Shown here one piece after another: positions 1 to 8,763 of a stretch of 64,000 nt of DNA. The DNA is from Bombella pollinis (lineage in GTDB: Bacteria; Pseudomonadota; Alphaproteobacteria; Acetobacterales; Acetobacteraceae), in NCBI RefSeq assembly GCF_026385485.1, contig NZ_JANIDX010000001.1, positions 62,001 to 126,000 on the forward strand. The letters run 5' to 3'. The position numbers and the translations under genes were made by a program. The notes under the pieces were generated by a model. It did no database searches, had not been told where the DNA came from, and was given only the letters and a program-made list of their open reading frames with translations. The first letter of the stretch is position 1. Each line of letters starts with the position of its first letter.

Positions 1-153
1 AGGCTCCTCAACACTGCGTTGGATGAGGAACTCCAAACAGCCCGGCTCATCCGTTTTGGAGCGCAGCGCATCATACTGACACACCTCAAGGAACTTCGCC
101 AAACTAGCCTCTGTTGCTTCAAACTCAGCAAACACAACGAGCGGTTGGGACAT
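1..153 (-). CDS. Antibiotic biosynthesis monooxygenase (ABM/YgiN-like) domain protein, 3' part missing
   Basis: Only the first 51 codons lie in the window; the gene continues past the left edge. It starts at ATG 153-151 behind a strong AGGAGG Shine-Dalgarno on the minus strand. The visible protein has the ABM dimeric alpha/beta-barrel opening: a first strand PLVVFAEFEA, an amphipathic helix, then DEPGCLEFLIQRS, close to the DEPGC block of YgiN-type quinol monooxygenases. Family members act on quinones or polyketides without cofactor or degrade haem; the substrate cannot be told from this fragment. The plus-strand reading frame over the same bases has no such signature and is a shadow. Confidence 0.8.
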   Translation of the reverse strand, partial: MSQPLVVFAEFEATEASLAKFLEVCQYDALRSKTDEPGCLEFLIQRSVEEP

Positions 154-320
154 CGACTCCTCCTGCGTAATAACGCCTTATCCAGCCTTTATGATACGCC
201 TTGCCCTGCGCCCCAACAAGGCAGGGCTGCATAGGCCTCGCTTGTCCCGCCGGCTAAAACACGCTTGATAATGGGCGATCATCATATCGTTGTAGCGTTC
301 CACGCGATTGAAAGGGTTGC

Positions 321-818
321 ATGATGCACATAAACACCTCCCAGCATGACGAGACCGCCGCTACGCTGTTCCTCGACCAAGCGGGGGTTTCTTACGAGAC
401 GCGCCATTATGATTATGCCCCGCAAAAAGGCCATATTGGCGAGCAAGCAGCCCACGCCATTGGGGCCAAACCATCGGCTGTGTTTAAAACACTTGCTGTT
501 AAAATAGACCGCAAACAGGCGGCTTTTGCTGTCATCCCCGTAGCCAAACGCGTCAATTTTAAGGCCTTAGCCGCAGCCTTAGGCGGCAAAAATGCTAAAA
601 TGATGCAAGCGGAGGAAGCTCACGAACGCACCGGTTTTGTCTCTGGTGGGACAACGCCTTTTGGCTCCCGTGAATCATTTCCCACTATCATAGACCGCAG
701 CGCACAAAAGCATAAAACAATTTGGATTAATGCTGGGGCGCGGGGATTTTTAGCCTGTATGACCCCGCACGATATTCAAAATGTCCTGCAAGCCCATTTT
801 GCCGCGATTGCCGAGTAA
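321..818 (+). CDS. ybaK: YbaK/EbsC-type Cys-tRNA(Pro) deacylase
   Basis: A 165-residue protein covering the whole YbaK/aminoacyl-tRNA deacylase fold. Visible signatures are AVFKTLAV with the presumed catalytic Lys56 (Lys46 in E. coli YbaK) and TGFVSGGTTPFG toward the C-terminus. The family hydrolyses Cys-tRNA(Pro) mis-charged by prolyl-tRNA synthetase, a trans-editing role in the cytoplasm. Length is close to the usual ~160 residues. Two adjacent ATGs (321 and 324) follow GAAAGGG, so either could be used. It stands alone between a minus-strand gene and a secreted-protein gene. Related ProX/INS-type editing proteins share the fold, so exact amino acid specificity is inferred. Confidence 0.88.
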   Translation: MMHINTSQHDETAATLFLDQAGVSYETRHYDYAPQKGHIGEQAAHAIGAKPSAVFKTLAVKIDRKQAAFAVIPVAKRVNFKALAAALGGKNAKMMQAEEAHERTGFVSGGTTPFGSRESFPTIIDRSAQKHKTIWINAGARGFLACMTPHDIQNVLQAHFAAIAE

Positions 819-929
819 GGCACGGCCTATTCTACATGACTATTTCGTGACGTTTTTTTCACTACCCTTATACCCTATTCCAGCGTTACTATCTGATGCG
901 TTGAGGTTAGTCCCACACAGGGGGAGAAA

Positions 930-1406
930 ATGCGGTTTACCATCGCTGGGCTTATCTGTGCTCTCGCCTTTGGGGTGTTAAGCCCCCATGCGGCAGAAGC
1001 GCATCGCGGCTATTACCATCATGGTTATTATTACGGCCATCATCACAGCTTTGGCCATAGCTTCGCCCGCGGCTTTGGTTATGGCGTTGGCTCAGGCCTC
1101 GGCTATGGTGTCGTTAATCGCGTTTTTTCTGGCGGGCCTTTTGGGTACGGTTATAGTGGTGGTTATTATGATGGTGGCTATGCCATCCCATATGCTGTCC
1201 CTAGCCCTAGCTACAGCTCTCCGCCGCCGCCCAGCACCAATGTTGTTATTGTGCAACCACCTGCACCCCCCGCAGGTCCCCCCGGCTATCCTTATCCCGT
1301 CCCCGGCTATACGCATTACCAACCGGGGCAGGGCTATGTAGCTCAGACAACGACCTATGTGCAGGGCTATGGTTATGTCCCCACACCCCAACCTATTACG
1401 CCTTAA
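930..1406 (+). CDS. Secreted Gly/Tyr/His/Pro-rich low-complexity protein
   Basis: A 158-residue protein behind GGGGGAG. Residues 1-24 form a signal peptide ending in HAAEA. The mature part starts with a His/Tyr cluster (HRGYYHHGYYYGHHH), continues with aromatic-Gly repeats (GYGVGSGLGYG, GYGYSGGYYDGGY) and ends in a proline-rich tail with PPPPS and PAPPAGPPGYPYP. No catalytic domain is visible. Such compositions occur in outer-surface or periplasmic proteins of Rhodospirillales, where they are usually hypothetical; metal binding through the His cluster is only an inference. Frames on both strands here are open because of the GGC/TAT-rich composition, but only this one has a signal peptide and Shine-Dalgarno. 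Confidence 0.7.
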   Translation: MRFTIAGLICALAFGVLSPHAAEAHRGYYHHGYYYGHHHSFGHSFARGFGYGVGSGLGYGVVNRVFSGGPFGYGYSGGYYDGGYAIPYAVPSPSYSSPPPPSTNVVIVQPPAPPAGPPGYPYPVPGYTHYQPGQGYVAQTTTYVQGYGYVPTPQPITP

Positions 1407-1513
1407 TCATAAAATATCTGGCTTTACAAAGAGTTAAGAGTATATTACCGCACGGCATAATCACCCATCCTTTATACTCAATAGAGTAACACGAAAGGGC
1501 ATATTGCGAGCTT

Positions 1514-4500
1514 ATGGTCTTCTGCCGGCTTTTTATTGATCGCCCCGTGGCGACCACTTTGCTGGCCTTAGCCATCTTCCTCTCCGGGTTAGTGGCGTTA
1601 CCCTTTCTCCCTGTTGCGACCATGCCGGACATGACGGCGACCGCCATTATGGTGGTAGCCAGCCAACCCGGCTCAGACCCGCAACAAATGGCGACTTCTG
1701 TCTCCACCCCGTTAGAACGCCGCCTTGCCACGATTGCCGATGTCCAATCGCTAGAATCCACTACAGGCAGCGGCAAAACCTCTATCTTTATTGATTTTGC
1801 CCCATCACGTAATATTGATGGGGCATTGCGGGATGTCCAAGCCGCTTTACGTGCCGCCCGAAGTGACCTGCCAACAGGTACATTAGATTCAGACCCACAA
1901 GCCTTTAAGCTTGATGGGGATAGGCCTATCTACCTCCTTCATTTAACCTCTAAACAACAATCACGCGACCAGCTTTATGACCTCGCCCTCATCCGCATAC
2001 GGCCCATATTGGCCCAAATTGGCGGGGTTGGCCGGGTGGAAATATTCGGGGCCTCCAACCCTGCAGTGCGAGTCGAGCTTAACCCTTACCCCCTGTATAA
2101 ATGGGGCTTAAACCCAGAGGATATTCGCTCCGCTCTGGCCTCTGCTAATGCCTATACACCCAAGGGTTTTTTCACCCTTGGTGACCAACGCATCCAACTC
2201 CAAACGAATGACCAAGCCATCAATGCGGCACAATATCGCAACCTCATTGTTGCCTATCGTAACAAGTTCTACCCTATCTATCTGCGCGATATCGCTAGGG
2301 TGCATGATGATGTGCAGGATATTTACCAAGAAAGCACATTAAACGGGCAAACCGCTATTACACTTGCTGTTATGCCACAACCCCACGCGAACACAGTCGC
2401 TATCGTCAACGATATTACTCATCGTCTTCCACTTCTCCAACAAACAGTCCCAGCGACTGTGCAGATCCATACAGGGCTGGACCTCTCTCGTACAATTCGC
2501 TCCTCCCTGATTGATGCGAAGCTCACACTTATTGTCTCTATTATCTTAGTCGTCCTAGTTATTGCTCTCTTTTTCCGCCATCTTTTTAGTACACTTATCC
2601 CCGCTATTACGATCCCCATTGCCCTCTCTGGCACACTCACAGCAATGGCGTGGTATCACTTCTCACTAGATGTTCTCTCCCTTATGGCCCTAACGATTGC
2701 CGTGGGTTTTGTCATTGATGATGCCATTGTCGTGCTCGAAAATATCGCTCGTCATATGGAAGCAGGGATGGATCGTTACCAAGCAAGCCTTATTGGAACA
2801 ACTGAAATTACCTTTACAATTCTCTCTATTAGCCTCTCTTTAATTGCGGTTTTTATCCCTCTCCTTTACATCCCCGGAACATTAGGATCGATTTTTAACG
2901 AATTTGCCATGACGATGATTATCGCCATCATCATCTCAATGGTTTTATCCCTTACCCTTACCCCTATGCTATGCGCCCATTTTCTCACAATACACACACA
3001 GCCGCACGCCACATTACCCTCCCGCCCCCAACGCACCATGTGGCGCGCTCCATTGGGATGGCTACTCTATAGGGGCCATCAGCTCTTTCACGTCACAGAA
3101 ACAGGCCTCCAACGCCTCACACGAGCTTATGAAAACTCCATGATCTGGAGCTTGCGGCATCCCATCCTTATTGGTCTTACCTTACCAGCTAGCCTCCTCT
3201 TACTCATCGGGGGCATTACCATCCTACCTAAAACAACTCTTCCAGCAATGGATTTGGCTATCCTACGAGGGCGCATAGTTGGGGAACCGAACCTCTCCTT
3301 CCAAGCATTATTACGCCGCTTACGGCAGGTCGAAGCAATTATCCAAAAAGACCCTGCTGTCCAAACAGTCGTTACATTTAACCGGAATAGCTACACGGGC
3401 GATCTCTTTATTTCCCTCAAAGATAAAGCCCAACGCGCTAGCCCTCGGACGATATTAGCACGGCTCCATAAAAGCATCCCCCAACAAGCTGGGGCAGAAG
3501 CCTTCTTCTGGGCATTAGGGAGCGACCGTCAAGGGGGGGGCGATACAAGCAATACAGGTAATTATCGTTATGTCCTCCAAAGTGATGACAGCACCCCTCT
3601 TTATAACGCGACCCCGCCCCTCCTAGCGCAGCTCCGTGCTAGCGGGGTCTTTCGTAACCTTTCAACCAATGCAGAAGATGTTGAAATCTCATCCAATATT
3701 ATAGTCCATCGAGACCTTGAGGCCCGCTATAATGTTACACCACAATTAATCCAAAATGCTCTTTTTGACTCTTTTGGGCAAAGCATTGTCTCGACCATTC
3801 ATCTTCCCCTTACCAACCACAGAGTGGTCATGGTGGTTGATGCGCCTTTCCGCCAGTACCCCAACACACTCCATCATCTCTGGCTTTCCACCTCTGCTGG
3901 GACAGCCGCCGGGGGGATTGCCTCTAACCTGATCCGTGTCCGCAGCAAAGGGACATTGAGCGCACAAGCCTCCATCGCCCAAGATTCTGTGACGAACTCT
4001 TTTGCCAATAAACTCTCGGGCAATAATTCCAACGGTGCAGCGGTGTCTTCATCCCAAGAAACGATGATCCCTCTTGATAATGTGGCCAGTATTGCCAAAG
4101 CACCTATGCCCCTGACTATTGCTCATCACAATGGTTATTACGCCACAACCCTCTCTTTTGACCTCACAGCAGGCCACACATACACTGATGCTGTCGAAAC
4201 GATCAAAAAATCCCTCGTAAATCTCCATGTCTCAGATGTCATCCATGGGGAGTTTACTGGCACAACGGGGGAAACCTCATCTCTTATGAACAACGCCTTA
4301 ATCGCGTTTATGGTCGCTATTGCTATTATGTATATTACTTTAGGTATTCTCTATGAAAGTCTCATACACCCTATTACCATCCTCTCTACCCTGCCTTCTG
4401 CCGGGGTGGGAGCTGTTCTAGGACTTTGGGTTGCAGGGGAGAACTTTAGCTTAATTGCCGTTATCGCCATTATTCTCCTCACCGGCCTTGTGAAAAAGAA

Positions 4501-4825
4501 CGCCATCTTGGTGATTGACTTCGCCTTACAAACCCATAAATCCAACCCTGAGATGACAGCCGAGCAAGCCATCCAGCAGGCCTCTATCATCCGCTTCCGC
4601 CCCATCCTGATGACAACATTAGCCGCGGCTTTAGGCGGGGTGCCTCTACTCATCGGCGATGGATATGGATGTGAGTTACGCCGCCCCTTAGGGGTAGCGA
4701 TTTTAGGAGGGATGGCTGTCAGCCAATTCTTAACCTTCTACACCACACCTGCAATTTATCTTTTGATGGAACGGCTAAAACATCGTTGCCATCATCTCAC
4801 AAAAAAGCTGATTGCACGGGCCTAA
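1514..4825 (+). CDS. RND-superfamily (HAE1/AcrB-like) efflux pump inner-membrane permease
   Basis: A 1103-residue permease with the duplicated RND architecture: N-terminal TM1 after FIDRPVATT, a large periplasmic loop, TM2-6, an amphipathic linker, TM7, a second loop and TM8-12. TM4 carries the proton-relay acidic pair in GFVIDDAIVVLENI and TM10 carries the partner lysine in LVKKNAILVIDFA, so it should be proton-driven. It is somewhat longer than the usual ~1040 residues; the excess includes a Ser/Asn-rich stretch of the second periplasmic loop (roughly residues 790-860). No adaptor (MFP) or outer-membrane factor gene is adjacent, so partners must be encoded elsewhere. The Shine-Dalgarno before 1514 is weak, but the N-terminus matches family starts. 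Substrate unknown. Confidence 0.88.
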   Translation: MVFCRLFIDRPVATTLLALAIFLSGLVALPFLPVATMPDMTATAIMVVASQPGSDPQQMATSVSTPLERRLATIADVQSLESTTGSGKTSIFIDFAPSRNIDGALRDVQAALRAARSDLPTGTLDSDPQAFKLDGDRPIYLLHLTSKQQSRDQLYDLALIRIRPILAQIGGVGRVEIFGASNPAVRVELNPYPLYKWGLNPEDIRSALASANAYTPKGFFTLGDQRIQLQTNDQAINAAQYRNLIVAYRNKFYPIYLRDIARVHDDVQDIYQESTLNGQTAITLAVMPQPHANTVAIVNDITHRLPLLQQTVPATVQIHTGLDLSRTIRSSLIDAKLTLIVSIILVVLVIALFFRHLFSTLIPAITIPIALSGTLTAMAWYHFSLDVLSLMALTIAVGFVIDDAIVVLENIARHMEAGMDRYQASLIGTTEITFTILSISLSLIAVFIPLLYIPGTLGSIFNEFAMTMIIAIIISMVLSLTLTPMLCAHFLTIHTQPHATLPSRPQRTMWRAPLGWLLYRGHQLFHVTETGLQRLTRAYENSMIWSLRHPILIGLTLPASLLLLIGGITILPKTTLPAMDLAILRGRIVGEPNLSFQALLRRLRQVEAIIQKDPAVQTVVTFNRNSYTGDLFISLKDKAQRASPRTILARLHKSIPQQAGAEAFFWALGSDRQGGGDTSNTGNYRYVLQSDDSTPLYNATPPLLAQLRASGVFRNLSTNAEDVEISSNIIVHRDLEARYNVTPQLIQNALFDSFGQSIVSTIHLPLTNHRVVMVVDAPFRQYPNTLHHLWLSTSAGTAAGGIASNLIRVRSKGTLSAQASIAQDSVTNSFANKLSGNNSNGAAVSSSQETMIPLDNVASIAKAPMPLTIAHHNGYYATTLSFDLTAGHTYTDAVETIKKSLVNLHVSDVIHGEFTGTTGETSSLMNNALIAFMVAIAIMYITLGILYESLIHPITILSTLPSAGVGAVLGLWVAGENFSLIAVIAIILLTGLVKKNAILVIDFALQTHKSNPEMTAEQAIQQASIIRFRPILMTTLAAALGGVPLLIGDGYGCELRRPLGVAILGGMAVSQFLTFYTTPAIYLLMERLKHRCHHLTKKLIARA

Positions 4826-4904
4826 TACCCCATAAGGCGGCTTCTCTACATTGCGTCACTTTATCGCTATTTCTATAAAGAAAAGCCTGATAAGGAGCGC
4901 GCCC

Positions 4905-5576
4905 ATGACCCAGCAGAACGATACCCCCCCGCCGCACCCAGCTTTGGATGACGCCCCCCTTTTCCCTCGTCCTACGCGGCGGCGGATCCTAACGGCAAGC
5001 TCTCTCGCTTTAGGCGGAGCTGGGGCCTGCACGCTCGCTGCGCCCTTCCTCAATAGTCTCCGCCAGACTGAAGCACGCTCTGCGGAGAACACGCATGAGC
5101 ACGCCATTCTTGATGTCACTGTGCAGGATTTAGAGCCGGGTAGCCACAAAATAGTCGTTTGGCAGGGCCTTCCAGTGGCTATTCAACGCCGCACGCCAGA
5201 GATGCTCCGCGCTTTGGAGGACCCTACCCTCCTTGCCCAGCTGGCTGACCCGCACTCACACATCCATCAACAACCCGCCGAGGCTGCCAACCCCCATCGC
5301 TCCCTGCGGACTGACTATGGGGTTTATATCACCATTTGCACCCATCTAGGCTGCGTCCCCAATTATCAAGATAGTGCAAACTTACCGGCCTCTGGTGGGT
5401 TCTTCTGCCCGTGTCATGGCTCACAATTTGATGGGGCGGGGCGTGTCCTACGCAATATGCCCGCCCCTTATAATTTGCCCGTCCCGCCCCTTCATTTTGT
5501 TGATGATAACACCATCCGCTTAGGGGAAAGCCTGCTCTCCCCTCATTACGACATCACCAAAATCCAACAACTGTAA
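4905..5576 (+). CDS. petA: Ubiquinol-cytochrome c reductase Rieske iron-sulfur subunit
   Basis: The 2Fe-2S subunit of the bc1 complex (complex III), which takes electrons from ubiquinol to cytochrome c1. The start at 4905 follows TAAGGAG; an in-frame upstream start at 4851 lacks one. The 223-residue protein has a twin-arginine-type N-terminus (TRRRILTASS, residues 24-33) that also serves as membrane anchor. The two cluster-binding boxes are CTHLGC (145-150) and CPCHGSQFD (168-176), giving the expected Cys/His ligands and the disulfide cysteines. It is first in a petA-petB-petC operon, 12 bases ahead of petB. Confidence 0.96.
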   Translation: MTQQNDTPPPHPALDDAPLFPRPTRRRILTASSLALGGAGACTLAAPFLNSLRQTEARSAENTHEHAILDVTVQDLEPGSHKIVVWQGLPVAIQRRTPEMLRALEDPTLLAQLADPHSHIHQQPAEAANPHRSLRTDYGVYITICTHLGCVPNYQDSANLPASGGFFCPCHGSQFDGAGRVLRNMPAPYNLPVPPLHFVDDNTIRLGESLLSPHYDITKIQQL

Positions 5577-5588
5577 GGGACGGCCTCT

Positions 5589-6785
5589 ATGATGAATCAC
5601 ACCCCCACACCGCCTTCCCATTGGCTTGACCGCCGCTTGCCTTTCCTACGGCCTTTCTGCCGCCATATGGCGCGCTTCCCCATGCCGCCGGTAAATCTGC
5701 TCTGGACTATCGGGGCCTGTTTGATCGCCGCCTTCGGCCTCATGATTGTAAGCGGGATTTTTCTTGCCCTCCACTACCAGCCCGATATGACGCAGGCTTT
5801 TGAAAGCATTGAAGCGATTGAACGCCGCGTCCCCTCTGGCTGGTTGGTCCGTAGCATCCATACAGGCGGGGTCAGCATGCTCTTTGCAGCCCTCTATCTC
5901 CATATAGGGAGAGGGCTATGGTATGGCTCCTACAAAGCCCCGCGAGAGCTTGTCTGGCTCTCTGGCCTTATTGTGATGCTCCTTTTTATGGTTACAGCCT
6001 TTGCAGGGTATGTTTTACCATGGGGGCAGATGTCCTATTGGGGCGCAACCGTTATTACCCATGCGGTGGACGCCGTGCCAGCTATTGGGCATCCGCTGCT
6101 TGTTTATCTCCTTGGGGAAGAGACGTTAGGCAATATTGCGCTGCACCGCTTTTTCATCCTGCATTTTACCCTTGGCTTCATTATCGCCACTTTGATTGGC
6201 CTGCATATCATCTGCCTCCACGGGACAGGCTCTAGCAATCCAACCCTAGATAGCCCCCAGCCTGACAAAACAACACGGCCTTTCGCACCGTTTTATGTTG
6301 TCAAAGATAGCTTAGCCGTCTGTATTTTTCTGGCGTTATTGGCGGGGTTAATCTTCTTCCTCCCCGGTTTATTAAGCAAGATTGATAACATTACCCCTGC
6401 CAATCCCCTCAAAACCCCTGCTGATATTACGCCAGAATGGTATCTTGCCCCGTGGTTTGCCATGCTGCGCGCTATTCCCTCCCGCCTTGGGGGGCTTATC
6501 ATAGCGGCCTCTAGCTTACTCGTCCTTTTTGCTCTCCCTTGGTTGGATATCTCCCCCCACCATAATGCGACCTATCGGCCTTTTATCCGCATCGGGATGG
6601 GGCTTTTCTTCCTCGCCTTCCTCACCCTCATCGTAGCAGGGCTACAACCAGCTACCCCCCTATGGGCATGGATAAGCCGAGGCGCATTGCTGGTATGGTT
6701 CCTCGTGTTTCTCGTTCTGCTCCCCTTCACTGCATGGCAAGAGCGCAAAGCCGCACAATCCTCACAAAAGGATGTACAGTCATGA
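5589..6785 (+). CDS. petB: Cytochrome b subunit of the bc1 complex
   Basis: A full-length 398-residue cytochrome b. The haem ligand histidines appear as His91/His105 and His192/His206, each pair 14 apart as expected for the bL and bH haems. The quinol-oxidation site motif PEWY is at 282-285, and WGQMSYWGATVIT marks the Qo-side helix. It catalyses the Q-cycle in the inner membrane with the Rieske protein and cytochrome c1. Several ATGs (5589, 5592) are possible after AAGGGACGG. Its TGA overlaps the next start in ATGA, indicating translational coupling with petC. Confidence 0.96.
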   Translation: MMNHTPTPPSHWLDRRLPFLRPFCRHMARFPMPPVNLLWTIGACLIAAFGLMIVSGIFLALHYQPDMTQAFESIEAIERRVPSGWLVRSIHTGGVSMLFAALYLHIGRGLWYGSYKAPRELVWLSGLIVMLLFMVTAFAGYVLPWGQMSYWGATVITHAVDAVPAIGHPLLVYLLGEETLGNIALHRFFILHFTLGFIIATLIGLHIICLHGTGSSNPTLDSPQPDKTTRPFAPFYVVKDSLAVCIFLALLAGLIFFLPGLLSKIDNITPANPLKTPADITPEWYLAPWFAMLRAIPSRLGGLIIAASSLLVLFALPWLDISPHHNATYRPFIRIGMGLFFLAFLTLIVAGLQPATPLWAWISRGALLVWFLVFLVLLPFTAWQERKAAQSSQKDVQS

Positions 6786-7489
6786 TGCCACACCGTCTGT
6801 TATGGGCTCCTTTTGCTCTATTCACCCTCATCAGCGGGGCCGCTAGCCCTGCTCTCGCCGCCCCTATCACGGCGGCATCCCCTACTCCGCCCCCCATTAT
6901 GAAGCCGGAAGAACGCGGGTTGCTTATCTTCCAGCAAATATGCAGCTCCTGCCATAGTATGGACCATGCCCATTATGGGGATATGATTGCGTTACAACCA
7001 GATGTTGCCGCCTTGCAGCATTGGGCACAACAACGCCATACAGGGTTAGAAAGCCCCATTGCCTCCCCTTATCCTAGTGTCGCTGTGGGCAAAGCGAATA
7101 ATGGGGGGGACTACCCGCCAGACCTCTCCCATATTGTCCGCACAATACGCGGTGGGCCGGATTATATCCGCCACATGCTTGCAGATTATCGCCCTGCTCC
7201 CCCCGGCGTTACACTCGCCCCACATACTTATTACAACCCCACGGCACTCACGCATCATCACAAGTTCAAAATGCGGCCGCCTTTGCAAGAGGGGGCTATC
7301 AACTTCCCCGATGGGACAAAAGCGACCATCCCCCAAATGGCCAGCGATGTCACAGCCTTTCTCCAATGGGCTGATGATAGCCATAAACGCACCCGCCATT
7401 TTATCGGCACGGCTGTGCTGCTTTATCTCGCACTACTAAGTGGGATTTTGCTTGCCCTGTGGCGCGTCTTAAAAAAGGATGCCCCCTAA
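6782..7489 (+). CDS. petC: Cytochrome c1 subunit of the bc1 complex
   Basis: Start chosen at ATG 6782, which shares ATGA with the petB stop; the longer frame opening at 6662 lies inside petB. The 235-residue product has a signal peptide ending near SPALA (residue 26), a haem-binding CSSCH (54-58) and the axial methionine region KFKMRPPLQEG. One C-terminal transmembrane helix (GTAVLLYLALLSGILLALW) anchors it facing the periplasm. It passes electrons from the Rieske centre to a soluble cytochrome c or an oxidase. In relatives such as Gluconobacter the downstream electron acceptor of bc1 is uncertain, and no oxidase is in this window. Confidence 0.95.
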   Translation: MMPHRLLWAPFALFTLISGAASPALAAPITAASPTPPPIMKPEERGLLIFQQICSSCHSMDHAHYGDMIALQPDVAALQHWAQQRHTGLESPIASPYPSVAVGKANNGGDYPPDLSHIVRTIRGGPDYIRHMLADYRPAPPGVTLAPHTYYNPTALTHHHKFKMRPPLQEGAINFPDGTKATIPQMASDVTAFLQWADDSHKRTRHFIGTAVLLYLALLSGILLALWRVLKKDAP

Positions 7490-7494
7490 AAGAC

Positions 7495-7522
7495 GAGCCG
7501 GAACATAATGATGCTCCGGCTC
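7495..7522. terminator. Hairpin between convergent petC and tas
   Basis: A perfect 8-bp stem GAGCCGGA/TCCGGCTC with a 12-base loop lies 6 bases after petC and 25 bases before the tas stop on the other strand. T-runs after it are weak in both directions, so it is a probable but not strong bidirectional terminator. Confidence 0.6.
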
Positions 7523-7546
7523 TACCGTTACTTTATATACTTCCCC

Positions 7547-8596
7547 TTAAGGGGCAGGGTTGGCGTTTAGCTGATGGATGGCGTTAATCTTCTCCTCCAG
7601 CTCCGGCGTAATGGTGAGATTGACGGATGTTAGAGCCGTCTCAAGCTGCTGCAAATTAGTTGCCCCGATGATGTTAGAGGCCACAAAGGGACGGGTGGTT
7701 ACAAACGCAATCGCCATTTGGGCGAGGTCTAACCCGCTCTCTTTCGCAAGGGCCTGATAAGCACGAATCGCATCATCAACGCCCGGTTTTTCGTAACGCT
7801 GCCCCCGCTCAAAGAGGGTTGTCCGCGCCCCCGGTGGGCGGGCACCATCCAGATATTTGCCCGTTAAATAACCCTGCGCGAGTGGAGAATAAGCCAATAA
7901 GCCGACATCCTCCCGCAAGCCCATCTCGGCAAGGCCAATCTCATAAGTGCGGTTCAACAGATTATAGGCGTTTTGGATAGAGGCAATACGCGGCTGTTTT
8001 TCCTCGCGTGAAACACGCAAAAACTCCGCCACACCCCATGCGGTCTCGTTAGATAAACCTACATGACGGACCTTGCCTTCCTTCACCAACTCCCCCAATG
8101 CGCCTAATGTCTCAGCAATCGGCACTTCATCAGCATCAGAGAGGGTTTGGAAGGTCGTCCCTCCCTCACCAAAGATGTTAATCTTACGGTCTGGCCAATG
8201 GAGCTGATAAAGGTCCAAATAATCCGTATTTAACCGCTTGAGCGATTGCTCGATCGCATATCGAATCTGCCCCGGTGTCAGACGTGGTTTCTCCCCATCG
8301 GGGCGGAACCACTCATTCTGGCTACGCCCAACCACCTTACTGGCTAGGATAATTTTATCACGATTACCGCGTGCCTTTAGCCAACTCCCCACAATGCGCT
8401 CGGTCGAGCCTTGCGTCTCTGCACGCGGAGGGATGGAATATAATTCCGCCGTGTCGATGAAATTTACGCCATGTTCGAGGGCCATATCGAGCTGGGCATG
8501 ACCTTCTGCCTCGGTATTTTGTTGTCCAAAGGTCATGGTTCCTAAGCATAGTTCACTTACTTTAAGGCCAGTTCGCCCTAAGGGTCTATATTGCAT
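7547..8596 (-). CDS. tas: Tas-like NADP(H)-dependent aldo-keto reductase
   Basis: A 349-residue aldo-keto reductase very like E. coli Tas, recognisable from MQYRPLGRTGLKVS, LGTMTFGQQNTEA, PPRAETQGSTE and LYQLHWPDR. The catalytic tetrad is Asp48, Tyr53, Lys87 and His133. The C-terminal VASNIIGATNLQQLET block is the NADPH-binding region. The start at 8596 follows GGAGAGGGG; 22 further in-frame residues upstream are not family-like. It is divergent from the response regulator gene. E. coli Tas was found by complementing a tyrosine auxotrophy; its physiological carbonyl substrate is not settled. Confidence 0.88.
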   Translation of the reverse strand: MQYRPLGRTGLKVSELCLGTMTFGQQNTEAEGHAQLDMALEHGVNFIDTAELYSIPPRAETQGSTERIVGSWLKARGNRDKIILASKVVGRSQNEWFRPDGEKPRLTPGQIRYAIEQSLKRLNTDYLDLYQLHWPDRKINIFGEGGTTFQTLSDADEVPIAETLGALGELVKEGKVRHVGLSNETAWGVAEFLRVSREEKQPRIASIQNAYNLLNRTYEIGLAEMGLREDVGLLAYSPLAQGYLTGKYLDGARPPGARTTLFERGQRYEKPGVDDAIRAYQALAKESGLDLAQMAIAFVTTRPFVASNIIGATNLQQLETALTSVNLTITPELEEKINAIHQLNANPAP

Positions 8597-8763
8597 GGCT
8601 ATTCCCCTCTCCTTACAATCACAGTGTCTCCAGCATCCTAACATGCCCGTAATATGAGGCAAGAAAGCCCTCTATGAGTGACCTTCCCTTTTCCCCCAGC
8701 TTACCGCTATCCTAGGCGCACAAACGCTCTAATAGAGCAGACTAGACGAAACAGGCAGGACCA

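Noticed and set aside
203..227. GCCCTGC/GCAGGGC inverted repeat upstream of ybaK
   Set aside because: 7 bp with an 11-base loop, no T-run, not clearly placed for any gene.
19..234. 71-residue plus-strand frame at the left edge
   Set aside because: The minus strand carries an ABM-domain start with a strong Shine-Dalgarno over the same bases.
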